Assembly: GCA_963691705.1 (NCBI GenBank)
Contig: OY829545.1
Coordinates: 27,143,475 to 27,207,474, forward strand
From: Viola odorata
Taxonomy: Eukaryota > Streptophyta > Magnoliopsida > Malpighiales > Violaceae
Direction of reading: 5' to 3'
Length of the DNA stretch: 64,000 nucleotides
This document shows positions 44,257 to 54,961 of the stretch, in pieces (the stretch's first letter is position 1; each line of letters begins with the position of its first letter). A model generated the notes under the pieces. That model was not told the DNA's origin. It was given only the letters and a program-made list of their open reading frames with translations, and searched no databases. Position numbers and translations under genes: made by a program.

Positions 44257-45718
44257 TGATTGCATGTCGAGAGCATCAAATTTAGTTGTAAAAAGATATA
44301 GAAAATGGGGTAGGAATACAACTTATTACTCGTCCACAAGGGACTCGTAGATTGCGATAAGAGGTTCGTCCACAGAGATCTTGTTGGTATATTGTAGTCT
44401 TGACTCGACTTCCTCATCACTGGAGTTGAGGGCTTTTTTTCCTGCAATTAAGATAAACAAAGCATAAAAGAGGACAAGCAAAAATAAAATTAAAGGAAGC
44501 AATCTTAAGCAAAAGTGAATGTTAGCTAAGATTGCTGGCTGAGATTGGTTGGAACTTTCGTGAGGTAGATTCCTGGCAAGGGCGAATTCGTAAGCATTCT
44601 ACTTGTTTAATCGATCATTGACTATAGATTTTCTCCTTCTCTATCATAACTCTGCTATAGATTGGGAGGAACCCCTTTCCAATCCTACTTTCCTCCTATT
44701 CAAATCACTTGGAGGGTACCCCCTTTCCTAGTGATCCTAGCCAGTGGACACCTTGCTGGCTAAAGGGTTTATCCAATTAGCTACTGGCTTGAGGCACATG
44801 CTTTTTCTCAATGGCGTAGGGAAAGATAGAGTCTAGGCCAAGCTACTCCCAACTCGGAGCCCTAGGTTGTCAATCTGGTTAGGCCTATATCGATTCAAAC
44901 TCACTAACCCCCGCGAGGTTAGCTATCTACTTCGTCACTTCAGTTTTGCTCGTCCCCTCAGTGACTGACTGCAAATTCATCGTCTTGCCTAAGATCGATC
45001 AAGTCTTAGCCTAGACGGAAACCAGTTTGTTAAAACAGAATTTGAATCGAATACAACGATAGGATAATTAAGAACGAATCAGTCTCACGATTTATAAGTA
45101 TGCTCACTCTACCCTTACCAAGAACTAGATGTTTAGCTACTAGACATAATGATAAAAGAAGTAAAAGAATAATTGAAGAACATGAATTGAATTAAATGCG
45201 ATATTCCAAAAGGAATTATCACAGCCGAATGTTTACAAAACCAGAAGAGAGGAGAATGGAAGATCCCATAATTGACAGCCTTCCCTAACCTTTAACAAGG
45301 TTAGAGTCCCCATCAATCACGCTCCTTTCCAAACTCCTCAATTCAAATTAACTAAAAGAAAGGGATAAAAATCCCAATTGTTTAATTTCAAAAGCAAAAT
45401 AGATAACGAGATAATAGCGAATTGTTTTTGATCAAATAAAAATACATCTGAGATATCTTCAATCGGATGTAACAGCTAGCTGGCTCTCTGATCTGATCCC
45501 GGTTCCTTGAGTCCATGGTGTGCACGCGTCTATCCTGCAATCTTAGCTAAGACATGTAGCTAAGATTGCCAATCTTTCGCTCCAGCACCCGTTTCTTCCA
45601 AAACCAGTCTTGCCCAAGATTCCTCCAAAAGAAACCAAATTGACGTGAGAAAAGATTGTTTATACCACAAACAAGGTAGTTTAAAGCGGTATAAACACAT
45701 GGAATTTAGCGTCAATCA
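44257..45718 (-). repeat. 5' LTR of element C
   Basis: 1462 bp, read on the - strand from TGATTGACGC (45718) to ATGCAATCA (44257), followed directly by the primer site. It is nearly identical to the left LTR, with the inserted element B absent, and so shows the empty site GGAATTATCACAG at 45211-45225. It has 15 bp near 44662 (GGGAGGAACCCCTTTCC) missing from the left copy. The paired word CTTAGCTAAGACATGTAGC lies about 170 bp from its start. Confidence 0.9.
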
Positions 45719-48173
45719 ACAACGAATCTGAGACCTTATTTTCTCTGCGTAAAAGGACGCCTCACATCATGCACTGAAGTCGCCACCCTATTTTCTAAGG
45801 TTTAGGGAACCTATATCTCATGGCATAAAAAATTAAAAAACTAAGGCACAATTGGTCTAAACCAAAGAACAATGGTTCGAGGTCGTACTATGGACTCGGG
45901 AATGTGTTAGGTACCCGAGTCACATCCTTAAAAAGGTTACCGGTTTCTAAAGGGTGTTTGGAAAATATTTTTTGACATGAAAACGAGTAAGTAACCGGAA
46001 GGTGTGGTCTGATCCCGCGCATGGAAACGCGCCACTTTTCAATCATTTATTCCGTAAATGATCGCAAAGTGTCAAATGAAATCCTGTTACGAAGATTGGG
46101 CCACCTTCTAGTTGTCCATGGGCCCTCAGAGGTATTCACCGCTTAAGTGTTTTGTTATTTCCGATCGGGACTGATTAATCGTTGGGTCTTTTACTAAAGC
46201 GAGAGCCCTCTTTATCATCATCGGGCCATGCATGATTAATTAATTACTACGTGATCCTATCATGGATAAAACTAACATCGTACCATTTTAATGAATGCAA
46301 ATAACCATGTCGGATCTAAGCCACCATGCTCATATATCAATGCAAAACAATTAATCTCATGGTATAAAAGCGAGTGATTTAAACACGTACACATGTGCGT
46401 TGATTTTAGTTTCTAATAATTCTAAATATCATACGTGCGAGCATACATATATGTATGGAAATACTGAATAAATAAAAAGAGGCTTGAAATGAAACGTACT
46501 TGCGTTGCGTGAACTTGATCTACCTTACAAAACGAGAGTGTTAGTAATAGTTTGATGAAAATAAATAAAGAACGAGTAAAATAAACATCTAATTAATTTC
46601 AAACAAACAAGTAATTAATTAAATACACATGGCATATGGATAATTTACACAAATTATGAAAATAGCATACGAATATTTCATACGATTTAAAACATGGCAT
46701 AATTGTAAAAAAATGAGCATACAAATTAATTTAAATACGACCTACGAGTTATTAATTAAATATTGGATATGAGTATTTAATTAGAGATGGCATAAAAAAA
46801 TTATTATTAAATAAACACAAAAATAAAGTGACTCGAACAATCGACGAAAATTTATTTGGGGCGGGCTCACATGCTGGAATTAATGAAAAATGGGCTAGGA
46901 ATAAATCCTAGGCCCATGACTAAAAATAAAAAAGAAACAGATGGGCTTGGCTTAAGCCAAGGCCCATCGGCATTTTAAAAACCAAGAAAGCTCGTCACCT
47001 TCCTTCTCCTACAAGAACAACATGACACTATTCTTCTTCTTTCTTGCGCCAGCGCTACTGGCAGTGACAAAGGAGAGGCTCCGACCACCCAAAACACAGC
47101 AAAAACATCACAACGCTACCGGGGTGAAGCGACGACCAAAACCCAACAATAATTAAACCATTTCATCCACAAACGAGGAGTAATTTAACGATCGGATACA
47201 TATACGCATAAAAACCAAAAAAATGAGATTAATTAAACCAAGCAGTAGATATTTAAAATGAAGCAAGCAAAACGTTTATAACTTGATAAAGAAGTGTTTA
47301 GAACAGGTTTTAGCCATTTATTGATTGATTAAGATGGAAAACAAAAATTCTAAAGATTCTAGAGAGAGAAAGCTTAAAAAAGATACTTATAGTGCTTGCT
47401 TCCTTTGCTTGGATTGATGTTGGTGATGAGAGGGTGCGTCAACCAGTGCCCTTTAGAGTGGTAAATAGCAAGGTATTTATAGGGGTAGAAAGTGTGGGGA
47501 GCAAGTCGAGTGACGCGGCCCTTTTTTAATTCGTGTGGCTGAGAACGATCGGGAAGCACATGGGAGGGAATGACTCGACGTTCCAGAAGCAGTGACAAGG
47601 CTCCCTTCTAGAAGAGATGACGCGGCTGGTTCTCGAAGCCATGACGAGGCTTCGTATTGGAGGGGAAGAAATGCTTGCTGTAGAAGAAAGAAAAATGGAT
47701 GGTTTGGTTTTAAATCTGTGACCGTTGGATGGTTGACTAAGGGATTTAGTCAACCAATCCAACGGTTGATTAAAAGAAAGAAGGAAAATGCTTAGTAATT
47801 AATTATGGGCTCGATCTATCAGTGCGACGAAACTGGCAAGAAATTCGAACGAAAGTAACTGCGTTGTAGAGAAAAATATGACGATCGATATGATGCGAAC
47901 AAAATTTTAAGCTCAACTCTCTAAACGCATTTATTTTGACAAAGTGTCAAAAAAGCTCGTTCGGGGCCTAATAAGACTAAAAAAAGTAAAAGAACCAAAA
48001 TGAAGATAAAAATAAAAGAATACGAAAGGACTCGAGCTGGGCCAAGAGATCATTAACGGTTAGTGAAAAATAAAAATAAAAATATAACTATAATTGATTA
48101 AGCGCGTAAAAAATGTGGGCATGTTATTTTGCAGGTGATTGAACGTGCTAGCGTCAAAATTCGGGTATCAACA
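45719..48173 (-). repeat. main part of the E 3' LTR
   Basis: Continues the LTR interrupted at 10801. On the - strand it begins TGTTGATACCCGAA at 48173, right after a polypurine tract, and has a TATA box (TATAAAT, 47475-47481). Its terminal inverted repeat with 10764 supports the limits. Total LTR length about 2.5 kb, in the range of Ogre-type LTRs. Only small frames lie within it. The region 45760-45960 contains GAAGTCGCCACC-like sequence. Confidence 0.65.
47475..47481 (-). promoter_or_regulatory. TATA box of LTR E
   Basis: TATAAAT on the - strand in the context CCTATAAATACC, about 0.7 kb from the LTR start. It sets the orientation of the LTR as -. Confidence 0.5.
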
Positions 48174-48187
48174 GTTGCCCCCTCTTT
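48174..48187 (-). promoter_or_regulatory. polypurine tract of element E
   Basis: On the - strand AAAGAGGGGGCAAC directly precedes the LTR start TGTTGATACC. GGGGGCAAG-like words recur upstream (52390, 54240, 54420, 54655, 58507). Confidence 0.6.
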
Positions 48188-48409
48188 ACTGTCTGATCAA
48201 AAATACAGTGTAACTGAAAATTTTGATGAGCAGTAAAGATGGTTGCCCCGAGTACTTACCACGTGGTCTTGATTGCATCGTAACCTGCTTGCGAACGGAA
48301 ATGGAGGGTGGTTTGAAGCCTCCGCATGATCTGAGTTGGAGAGTGGTTGAAAGCCACCGCATTGGTTGATTTGACCGTGAGGGAGCGTGATCGTTTACGA
48401 ATTTTCAAG

Positions 48410-49060
48410 ATATGGTGTGGGGACGTGACCTGACACAATATTAAAAGACAGGGTGTATGTGGGGACATGACCTATCACAAAACTAAACAGACAAGATGCG
48501 GGGACGTGAACAACACTAAATAGACAAGATGTGGGGACGTGAACAACACTAAACAGACAAGATGTGGGGACGTGTCCAATCACAACTTTTTAAATGACAA
48601 GGTGTATCTGGGGACGTGACCTATCACAACACTAAACAGACAAGATGTGGGGACGTGACCAATCACAACTTTTAAAAGATGAGGTGTATGTGGGGACGTG
48701 ACCTATCACAACACTAAACAGACAAGATGTAGGGACGTGACCAATCACAACACTAAACAGACAAGATGTGGGGACGTGACCAATCACAACTTTTTAAATG
48801 ACAAGGTGTATGTGGGGACGTGACCTATCACAACACTAAACAGATAAGATGTGGGGACGTGACCAATCACAATTTTTAAAAGACGAGGTGTATGTGGGGA
48901 CGTGACCTATCACAACACTAAACAGACAAGATGTGGGGATGTGACTAATCACAACTTTTAAATGACAAGGTGTATGTGGGGACGTGACCTATCACAACAT
49001 TAAACAGACAAGATGTGGGGACGTGACCAATCACAACACTAAATAGATGGTGTAAAGGGA
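48410..49060. repeat. tandem array in element E
   Basis: Alternating subunits of about 40 bp: GTGGGGACGTGACC(A/T)ATCACA followed either by ACACTAAACAGACAAGAT or by ACTTTTAAA(A/T)GACAAGGTGTAT, about 14 subunits with high similarity. They form a higher-order repeat of about 120 bp in the middle part. No ORF is preserved. Confidence 0.85.
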
Positions 49061-49201
49061 AAGTAAGTCTTACCTTGAACTTACCTTGTGAGCTGAAATG
49101 GAGGGTGGTTTGAAGCCACCGCATGAACTGAGTTGGAGTGTGGTTGAAAGCCACCACATTGGTGAGTGGTTGGAAGCCACCGCATTAGTGAGGGAGCGTG
49201 A

Positions 49202-49854
49202 TGATATGAGCTTAAAGACTCCAACTCATTCCTCATGCCTTGCTCGGACATACCATGAATATTAGCGCACCTAACCCTCGGAAACCATGAGCGTCCGCGG
49301 CTAACCATGGGCCACATGTGCACGGACTAGCCAAGGCCGCACCAGCCCATCTCCAAGACTTCAAGGCCGGCTGTCCAGACACTTATGCCTAAGGGTAAAG
49401 GGGTATTTACTCCTTGTAATAAGCTAGGGTATTTAAAGTGCAATTTGTTCATTATTGCACTTGTCTTTATTTTTGTGAAATCTTCAACCTAGACCAAACT
49501 CTTTAGTTAGCTATTAGGGTTCTTCAAACCAGCACTTATCTCTATTCGATTTGGGTTGCTCATCTCTTTTGGTGAGAGGGCTGAATTAATAGTTAGATCC
49601 TTAATTACTTTTCGGCAAGGTTACTCAAGATCATCTTGAGGGGGTTTGTCAAGTAATCAAGTTCTGTTCTTGTTCATCATAAATACACCTTCCTTCTTCC
49701 TCCATTTATGTCCACTGCTATCAACTCCATTAACATCTCAAATTATCCAATCATCCATCCGATTATCAAGTGTCAACCTCCTAAAGAGACTAGATCCGGC
49801 TTCTTCAAAGAAATCAGTGGCTAAACTCCTCCAAAAGGAGCTAGGGCCTTATCA
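49202..49854 (+). repeat. left LTR arm of element G
   Basis: 653 bp. TATTTAAAG (49430-49438) may be the TATA box. CCATGAGCGTCCGCGGC and GGGCCACATGTGC are shared with the right arm. Confidence 0.75.
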
Positions 49855-49869
49855 ACTGGCATCGGAGCT

Positions 49870-51359
49870 CCAATCCATGCTCTAGGTTGGTAAACTTCAT
49901 CATTTTCACTGTTGAATCGGCTAAAAAGATTTCTGTTTTCAGGCAAAGTTCATCACCGTTCCCCTAAACTGAAATTTCTTGTTTTCTTGCATTCCCTACG
50001 GTTCAAACACTTATTCCTTCCATATCCACAGTGGAAACATTGTTTCTTACCGTGGGAATCAATCGTTTGTCAATCCGATCATTTCTGATTTTAGGTCAAA
50101 AATTTCATTTTCTAGTGATTTGATCTTGCACAAACACATTGGCTGAATTGATTTGTGTTTATTGTGTCATTTGTGACTGAAATCTTCATCTTCTTGACAA
50201 TATTTTCTGCTGAATATATTGGAGCATCCTATGGTGGCCATGAGAGCCATGTGGACTGAATTTGTTTCTAACTAAGTGATTCAAATTTTCCACTCTCTTC
50301 CTAGCCGGCCACATCACTCTATTTTCAGCCTAGTATTCTCAACTTGCCTAGCACTCCTCTTGCACACAGCTGACCCTAGGGCAACTAACTTAGCTCACCC
50401 TTTCCTTGTCATACACTTTGTATCAACTCTTTGTCATACAATCTGATTTGCTTAAGCTCATTGTCACACATCTTGGTGCATATTAGTGAAAATTGTGGTG
50501 CATTTTAGTGACGAATTTGGGTGCATGTTAGTCAAAACCTTGGTGTATTTTAGCAAAATTATTGGTGCATTTTAAATGAAAAATACCGATTTATTTTAGT
50601 GGAAAATTTCGGTGCATGTTAGCAAAAAAAAATCGGCATTTCGTGAAATTTTTTTTAACTTGAAAAAATTACTTGCTTTCCACTTCATTTATCAAAAACT
50701 AATGGCATACATTACTTGAAGCTCTCTTGCACTTACCAAAAAAAAATATCAGCAAAGAAAAGAAAGGGATCAAAAAAGTAAAAGAAATCCCTAAGTCAAA
50801 AAAAAAAGAAAGAAAGAAAGGGATCAAAAGAGTGAAAGAAATCCCTCAATCAAAAGAAAAAGAATACAAGTGAGTCAAAGCAAGAGGAAAAATGCATGTG
50901 TGCATTTGAAGTATTTTCTTTCAAGTTAAAGTGTGCATTTTTCAAGTGTTTCATTTTGCCGCAAAATTGAATTTTGAAGATTATTGTCGTTTCCCTCTAT
51001 TTCTTCTAGTGTTGGTCCTTTGAGCTTCCTTTTCTTTTGTGTCTTGAGTTTTCCTCACTTGTTTCCTCCATCAATATCTACTCTAAGCCCAATTAGTGTT
51101 CAAAATCAAGCAATTTTCCTTGAACACTAATTCGGTTTCCTTACCTTTCATTTCTGCCCTAGTTTTCTTTGAGTCTCCTTATGCGCATTGAGTCTTAGAG
51201 TCATTACTAGCTATTTTTTTTGGTTTGGAACTGAAGTTTGAGTGGGTGAGTTAGTGAAAGCATTAGAGTGTAGTGCGAAACACGAGCGATACACGTGAGG
51301 GATGGTGAAAATGATGAAGTTTACCAACCTAGAGCACGGATTGGAGCTCCGCTACCACT
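49870..51359. other. noncoding centre of element G
   Basis: No gene. At 50465-50635 there are about seven copies of a 30-bp unit with GGTGCAT(T/G)TTAG. At 50750-50870 there are two copies of a 60-bp AAAGGGATCAAA...GAAATCCCT unit. Confidence 0.6.
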
Positions 51360-52037
51360 TGATAAGGCCCTAGCTCCTTTTTGGAGGAGTTTAGCCGCTG
51401 GTTTGAGAAGGAGCCGGATCTAGTCTCTTTGAGAGGTCAGCAACTTGTTTCAATCGGATAGAAAGGATGGTGCGGATGAGTATTCCATGGGATGAAGGAG
51501 TTAGATGCAGCGGATGAATATTGATGTAAAGGAAAGGTGTATTTATGATTAACAAATCAGAACTTTGTTCTTAGCAAACCCCCTCAAGAAGGACATGAGT
51601 AACCTTGCTGAAAAGAACAAAGGATCTCTAAACTATTCGACCCTCTCACCAAAAGAGATGAGCAACCCAAATCGAATAGAGATAGGTGCTGGTTTGAAGA
51701 ACCCTAATGGTTTGAAGAACCCTAATAGCTAACTAGAGAGTTTGGTCTAGGTTGAAGATTTCACAAAAATAAAGACAAGTGCAATAATGAACAAATTGCA
51801 CTTTAAATACCCTAGCTTATTACAAGGAGTAAATACCCCTTTACCCTTAGGCATAAGTGGCTGGACAGCCAGCCTTGAAGGCTTGGAGATGGGCTGGTGA
51901 GGCCTTGGCTAGTCCGTGCACATGTGGCCCATGGTTAGCCGCGGACGCTCATGGTTTCCGAGGGTTAGGTGCGCTAATCTTCATGGTATGTCCGAGCAAG
52001 GCATGAGGAACGAGCTGGAGTCTTCAAGCTCATATCA
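51360..52037 (-). repeat. right LTR arm of element G
   Basis: 678 bp, the reverse complement of the left arm with scattered substitutions, a duplicated CCCTAATGGTTTGAAGAA block near 51703-51722 and small indels. Confidence 0.75.
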
Positions 52038-52042
52038 CGTGA

Positions 52043-53400
52043 TCCGCCACACGAAGTTTTTTGGGGAGTGATAACGTACTCCTTTTGAAGTTGATTGGAT
52101 TTCGACGAAAATCCAAGACGAGGGCATTACAACGATTTCTTTATCGAAGACCCATGGTTGAGGAGTGGTAACTTTCTCCATTCGAAGTTGATTGGATTTT
52201 TTATGAAAATCCAAGATGGCGAGGGGTTTACAATGATGTTGTCATTGAAGACCCATGGTTGATTCCACTGAAGCTTATCTGTATCCTACAAATAGGAAGG
52301 AAGCAAACACGAAGCAGCAACAGATAGAAAAAAGGAGAGAGCAATTGATAATGTGAGAAATATCCTGTATTCCTACATTTAAACCTCGGCTTGCCCCCAT
52401 GTCTCTTTTTTGGAACGAAACTACCTCTTTGTTTTAAGAGAAAATCAAATCAAGTATATTCTCTGAAAAATGTTCGTTCAGTTTTCATTATATAAACATG
52501 ATTGATACAAGTCTAGATAACGTCTGCGTCTTGTTCAGGAAATAACGACCTCAAGAACAAGACTTTCCCATAACATGTAAACATAAGCAATTCTCACTAG
52601 ATATTAGTGTTTGTACTCGCGCTCAGAAATAGGGCTATGTGTTTACACTCCTAAAAATGGAGCAAACATAGCACAAAATTAGATTTGCAATGTCAATCCG
52701 AGTGAATAAACTTCAAATGAAGATGCACCTGCATGGGCCTGCTAATAATCGAAAGGACTTTGCGATGGAGAAAGAAAGGAGGAATTTGTAGAAGAAAGAA
52801 AAAGTGTTGTGTTTTGTTTTTATTTTGCGAAAAAGTTGTAATGAGTTTGTGCTCGACGACTGACTGTGATGAGGACAAATTGCGGTGAACGATGCTTGAC
52901 GATTTGATCATGGTAAGAGCAAAGTGCACAAATTCTCGAACCTTTGCTCGAGATGTTCCTTCTGGATTGTTTTGAGGGCACCGTGCCCAAGTTTTGTGAT
53001 ATTTATAGGGAATGATCTCCTTTCCTTTAGAGATCATTTTGCTATTGATGTTTGACAGTTTTTTTTTTTGTATGTACTTGCTTCTTCTGTTGTTTTGTGT
53101 TCCTTGAACACTTTCTTTTTGATTTTGAGATCATTTTGACGAACCGCACCAACTTTTGAATTTTCGTAGGGAATGATATCTCTTTGTTTTGAGATCATCA
53201 CTCGTTGTTGACGAAGCGCATCTAGTTTTTGAATATCCGTTGGAAATGATCTCTCCCCCTCCTTTTTTAGATCATTGTTATCCTTTGACCATTTTTGTAC
53301 TTGCTTCTGCTGTTGTTTTTTATTATGTTCTTTGAACATTATTTTTTGAACACTTTTTGATTTTTATTGATTATTTTTTTTTTTTAGCAAGCAAAGCAAG
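52043..53400 (-). repeat. E-family segment, left copy
   Basis: Noncoding. 52060-53030 repeats 58085-58993 in the same orientation: GGGGAGTG(A/G)TAACGTACTCC, GAAAATCCAAGA, CACGAAGCAGCAACAGATAGAAAA, GTCTAGATAACGTCT and CATGGGCCTGC/CATGGGTCTGC blocks. On the - strand TATAAAT (53001-53007) is followed by GGGCACGGTGCCC, which looks like a promoter and leader. 53005-53340 holds a diverged 240-bp duplication (GAACAC and TTGCTTCT blocks). It may be LTR-derived. Confidence 0.55.
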
Positions 53401-54551
53401 TACACTTTTTATTTGGTCTGTCATCCTCTCTGTCTTTGGCAGAAACTTCCAAGTCTTGATTTATTTGGCCTTCTTTCGACGTTGATTTGTCAGCGATCCT
53501 CTAAGGGCTCCCTTGTCATTCCCTTGCTTGATGTGTACTCCTGTTTAGTGGTCCCAGTCAAGCACTACTCAATTGGTTAGGAGAATAAGAGGCTTGGCTT
53601 TGAGTGTTTAATAGAATCGTACATGGTGTACAAAGTATGCATTTAAGGGCAAAAAGGTTGAAAAATGAAAATATGGAAGAAAAGCAAAGCAAAGTCCAAT
53701 GTCATCTTACTGTTATCCCATGTCTGATGGTTCATGTACCCTGGATATTATGCAAATCTAACCAGCACCTAGTTTAGCATTTACACTCATGAAAGAAACA
53801 AAGCGTGAAGGCCCAAAATACTCACAGGGATATGTTTGTGATCGCTTATGTCTAAACATGCCATGGACATAAGAGTTAACAAACAAGATCATACATGTTT
53901 ATATAATTTCTAAAGAACGCTCAAGTTCTCCGTGACGTGATAAAATGATGAACATGCTTGATTTTAAGGAATGTTACAACGTAGGATTTTCAAACCAAAC
54001 AATATATATTTATTTTTTCTGTTTTTTTAGCAAAAACTAAGAATTTTAGCAGACATGACACACACACTCTTGCAACAACATAAATTGTAGGAATTTTAAA
54101 AATTTGTGGAAATGTAAATTGCGAAAACGGAAATTGCGGAAACGGAAATTGCGAAAATGTAAAAGGACAACTTCCCTGAAAAATGAGCTTTGACATTTTT
54201 CGACACCTTCTTTTGGTCGTCACTTCATTTGCTTGCCCCCAAGTTTACAAGCCCCGTTGCACCTGAAATGTAAAACTACGGAAATGTAAATCGCGAGACC
54301 ATAAATTATAAAAATGTAATTTGCGGAAGGGGAAATTGTAAAAACGTAAAGGACAACTTCCCTGAAAAATGAGCTTTGACATTTTTCGACACCTTCTTTT
54401 GGTCGTCACTTCATTTGCTTGCCCCCAAGTTTGCAAGTCTCGTTGCACTTGAAATGAAGAGATAGTAAAATAGTAAATTCATAGGGAAAAGGTATCCCAA
54501 GACGTTGAATTTAAAATTAACGAAAAAAATAGTAATATTGAAAAGAACATG
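53401..54551 (-). other. 3' noncoding region of element E
   Basis: No gene seen. 54080-54470 contains two copies, about 185 bp apart, of GGACAACTTCCCTGAAAAAT...CTTGCCCCCAAGTTT, each preceded by several GGAAATTGCG(A/G)AAA-like short units. On the - strand these give AACTTGGGGGCAAGC, polypurine-like. Confidence 0.55.
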
Positions 54552-54573
54552 TGGGTTGCCTCCCACGAAGCGC
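54552..54573 (-). promoter_or_regulatory. conserved post-ORF motif (E)
   Basis: On the - strand GCGCTTCG then TGGGAGGCAACCCA, identical to the motif in element A although the element is of another lineage. It lies about 390 bp after the end of gag. Confidence 0.6.
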
Positions 54574-54961
54574 CCTTGGTTAAAGTCGTAGGCTCGAACT
54601 ATGGCGTGCGTTTGAGTCTTATGTTTTTTAGATCAACATTCTTTTGAATTTCATTGCTTGCCCCCAAGTTTATCCTTTCAGACTTCTCCGGATGAGGGAC
54701 TATCTCCTTTTCTGCCCTTTCTCTTAAACGGACAGATTTGTGTAGAATCCCGACCTCATTCTTAGTTGCGGTGATAGTTTCTTAACTACCGAAGACACAA
54801 GGTATATTAGGAGAATCCGATTTATTATTTATTGAAAGAGTTTCTCTAATCTTGGGAAAAATAACAACAACACAACAACAAAATAGGGAGACATCTAGTA
54901 GCACGATGGTGGTTTAGTTGTACGCAGGCTCTCTATACTTGTTCATAGACACGAACGAGCT

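Larger units (their letters stand above)
10802..45718 (-). mobile_element. element C: Athila-like element with all domains
   Basis: A full Athila-type element on the - strand, split by elements B and T. In its own direction it has 5' LTR 45718-44257, primer site 44251-44234, gag 44180-43014, element T, gag end-PR-RT-RNase H-INT 27783-23386, an extra ORF 22787-20754, the polypurine tract near 19600-19586 and the 3' LTR 19585-19087 plus 11749-10802. Without the insertions it would be about 12.4 kb, usual for Athila. It is inserted in the LTR of E; flanks are ATGAC (10797-10801) and ACAAC (45719-45723), both derivable from ACGAC by opposite CpG decay. Many stops make it inactive. Confidence 0.85.
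49202..52037. mobile_element. element G: inverted-LTR retroelement
   Basis: Two LTR-like arms in opposite orientation, 49202-49854 (+) and 51360-52037 (-). Each begins TGATATGAGCTT and ends GGCCTTATCA. Each is followed inward by a tRNA-Met-type primer site (TGGCATCGGAGC at 49857; TGGTAGCGGAGC read on the - strand at about 51357) and TTGGTAAACTTCATCATTTTCAC. The whole is flanked by CGTGA at 49197-49201 and 52038-52042. The 1.5-kb centre has no ORF. Normal LTR elements have direct LTRs; here both outer ends are U3 ends. Integration as a unit by an integrase would explain the duplication. The superfamily (copia or gypsy) cannot be told. Confidence 0.75.

Noticed and set aside
44165..44350. Frame at the C primer site (and its copy at 63120)
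   Set aside because: Reads through the primer site and LTR end; chance frame of a repeated LTR.
47374..47762. Small frames on - within LTR E
   Set aside because: Low complexity and inside the LTR near its TATA box; no domain seen.
48410..49060. CRISPR-like regular repeats
   Set aside because: Units are directly adjacent with no unique spacers, in a plant retroelement; an ordinary tandem array.
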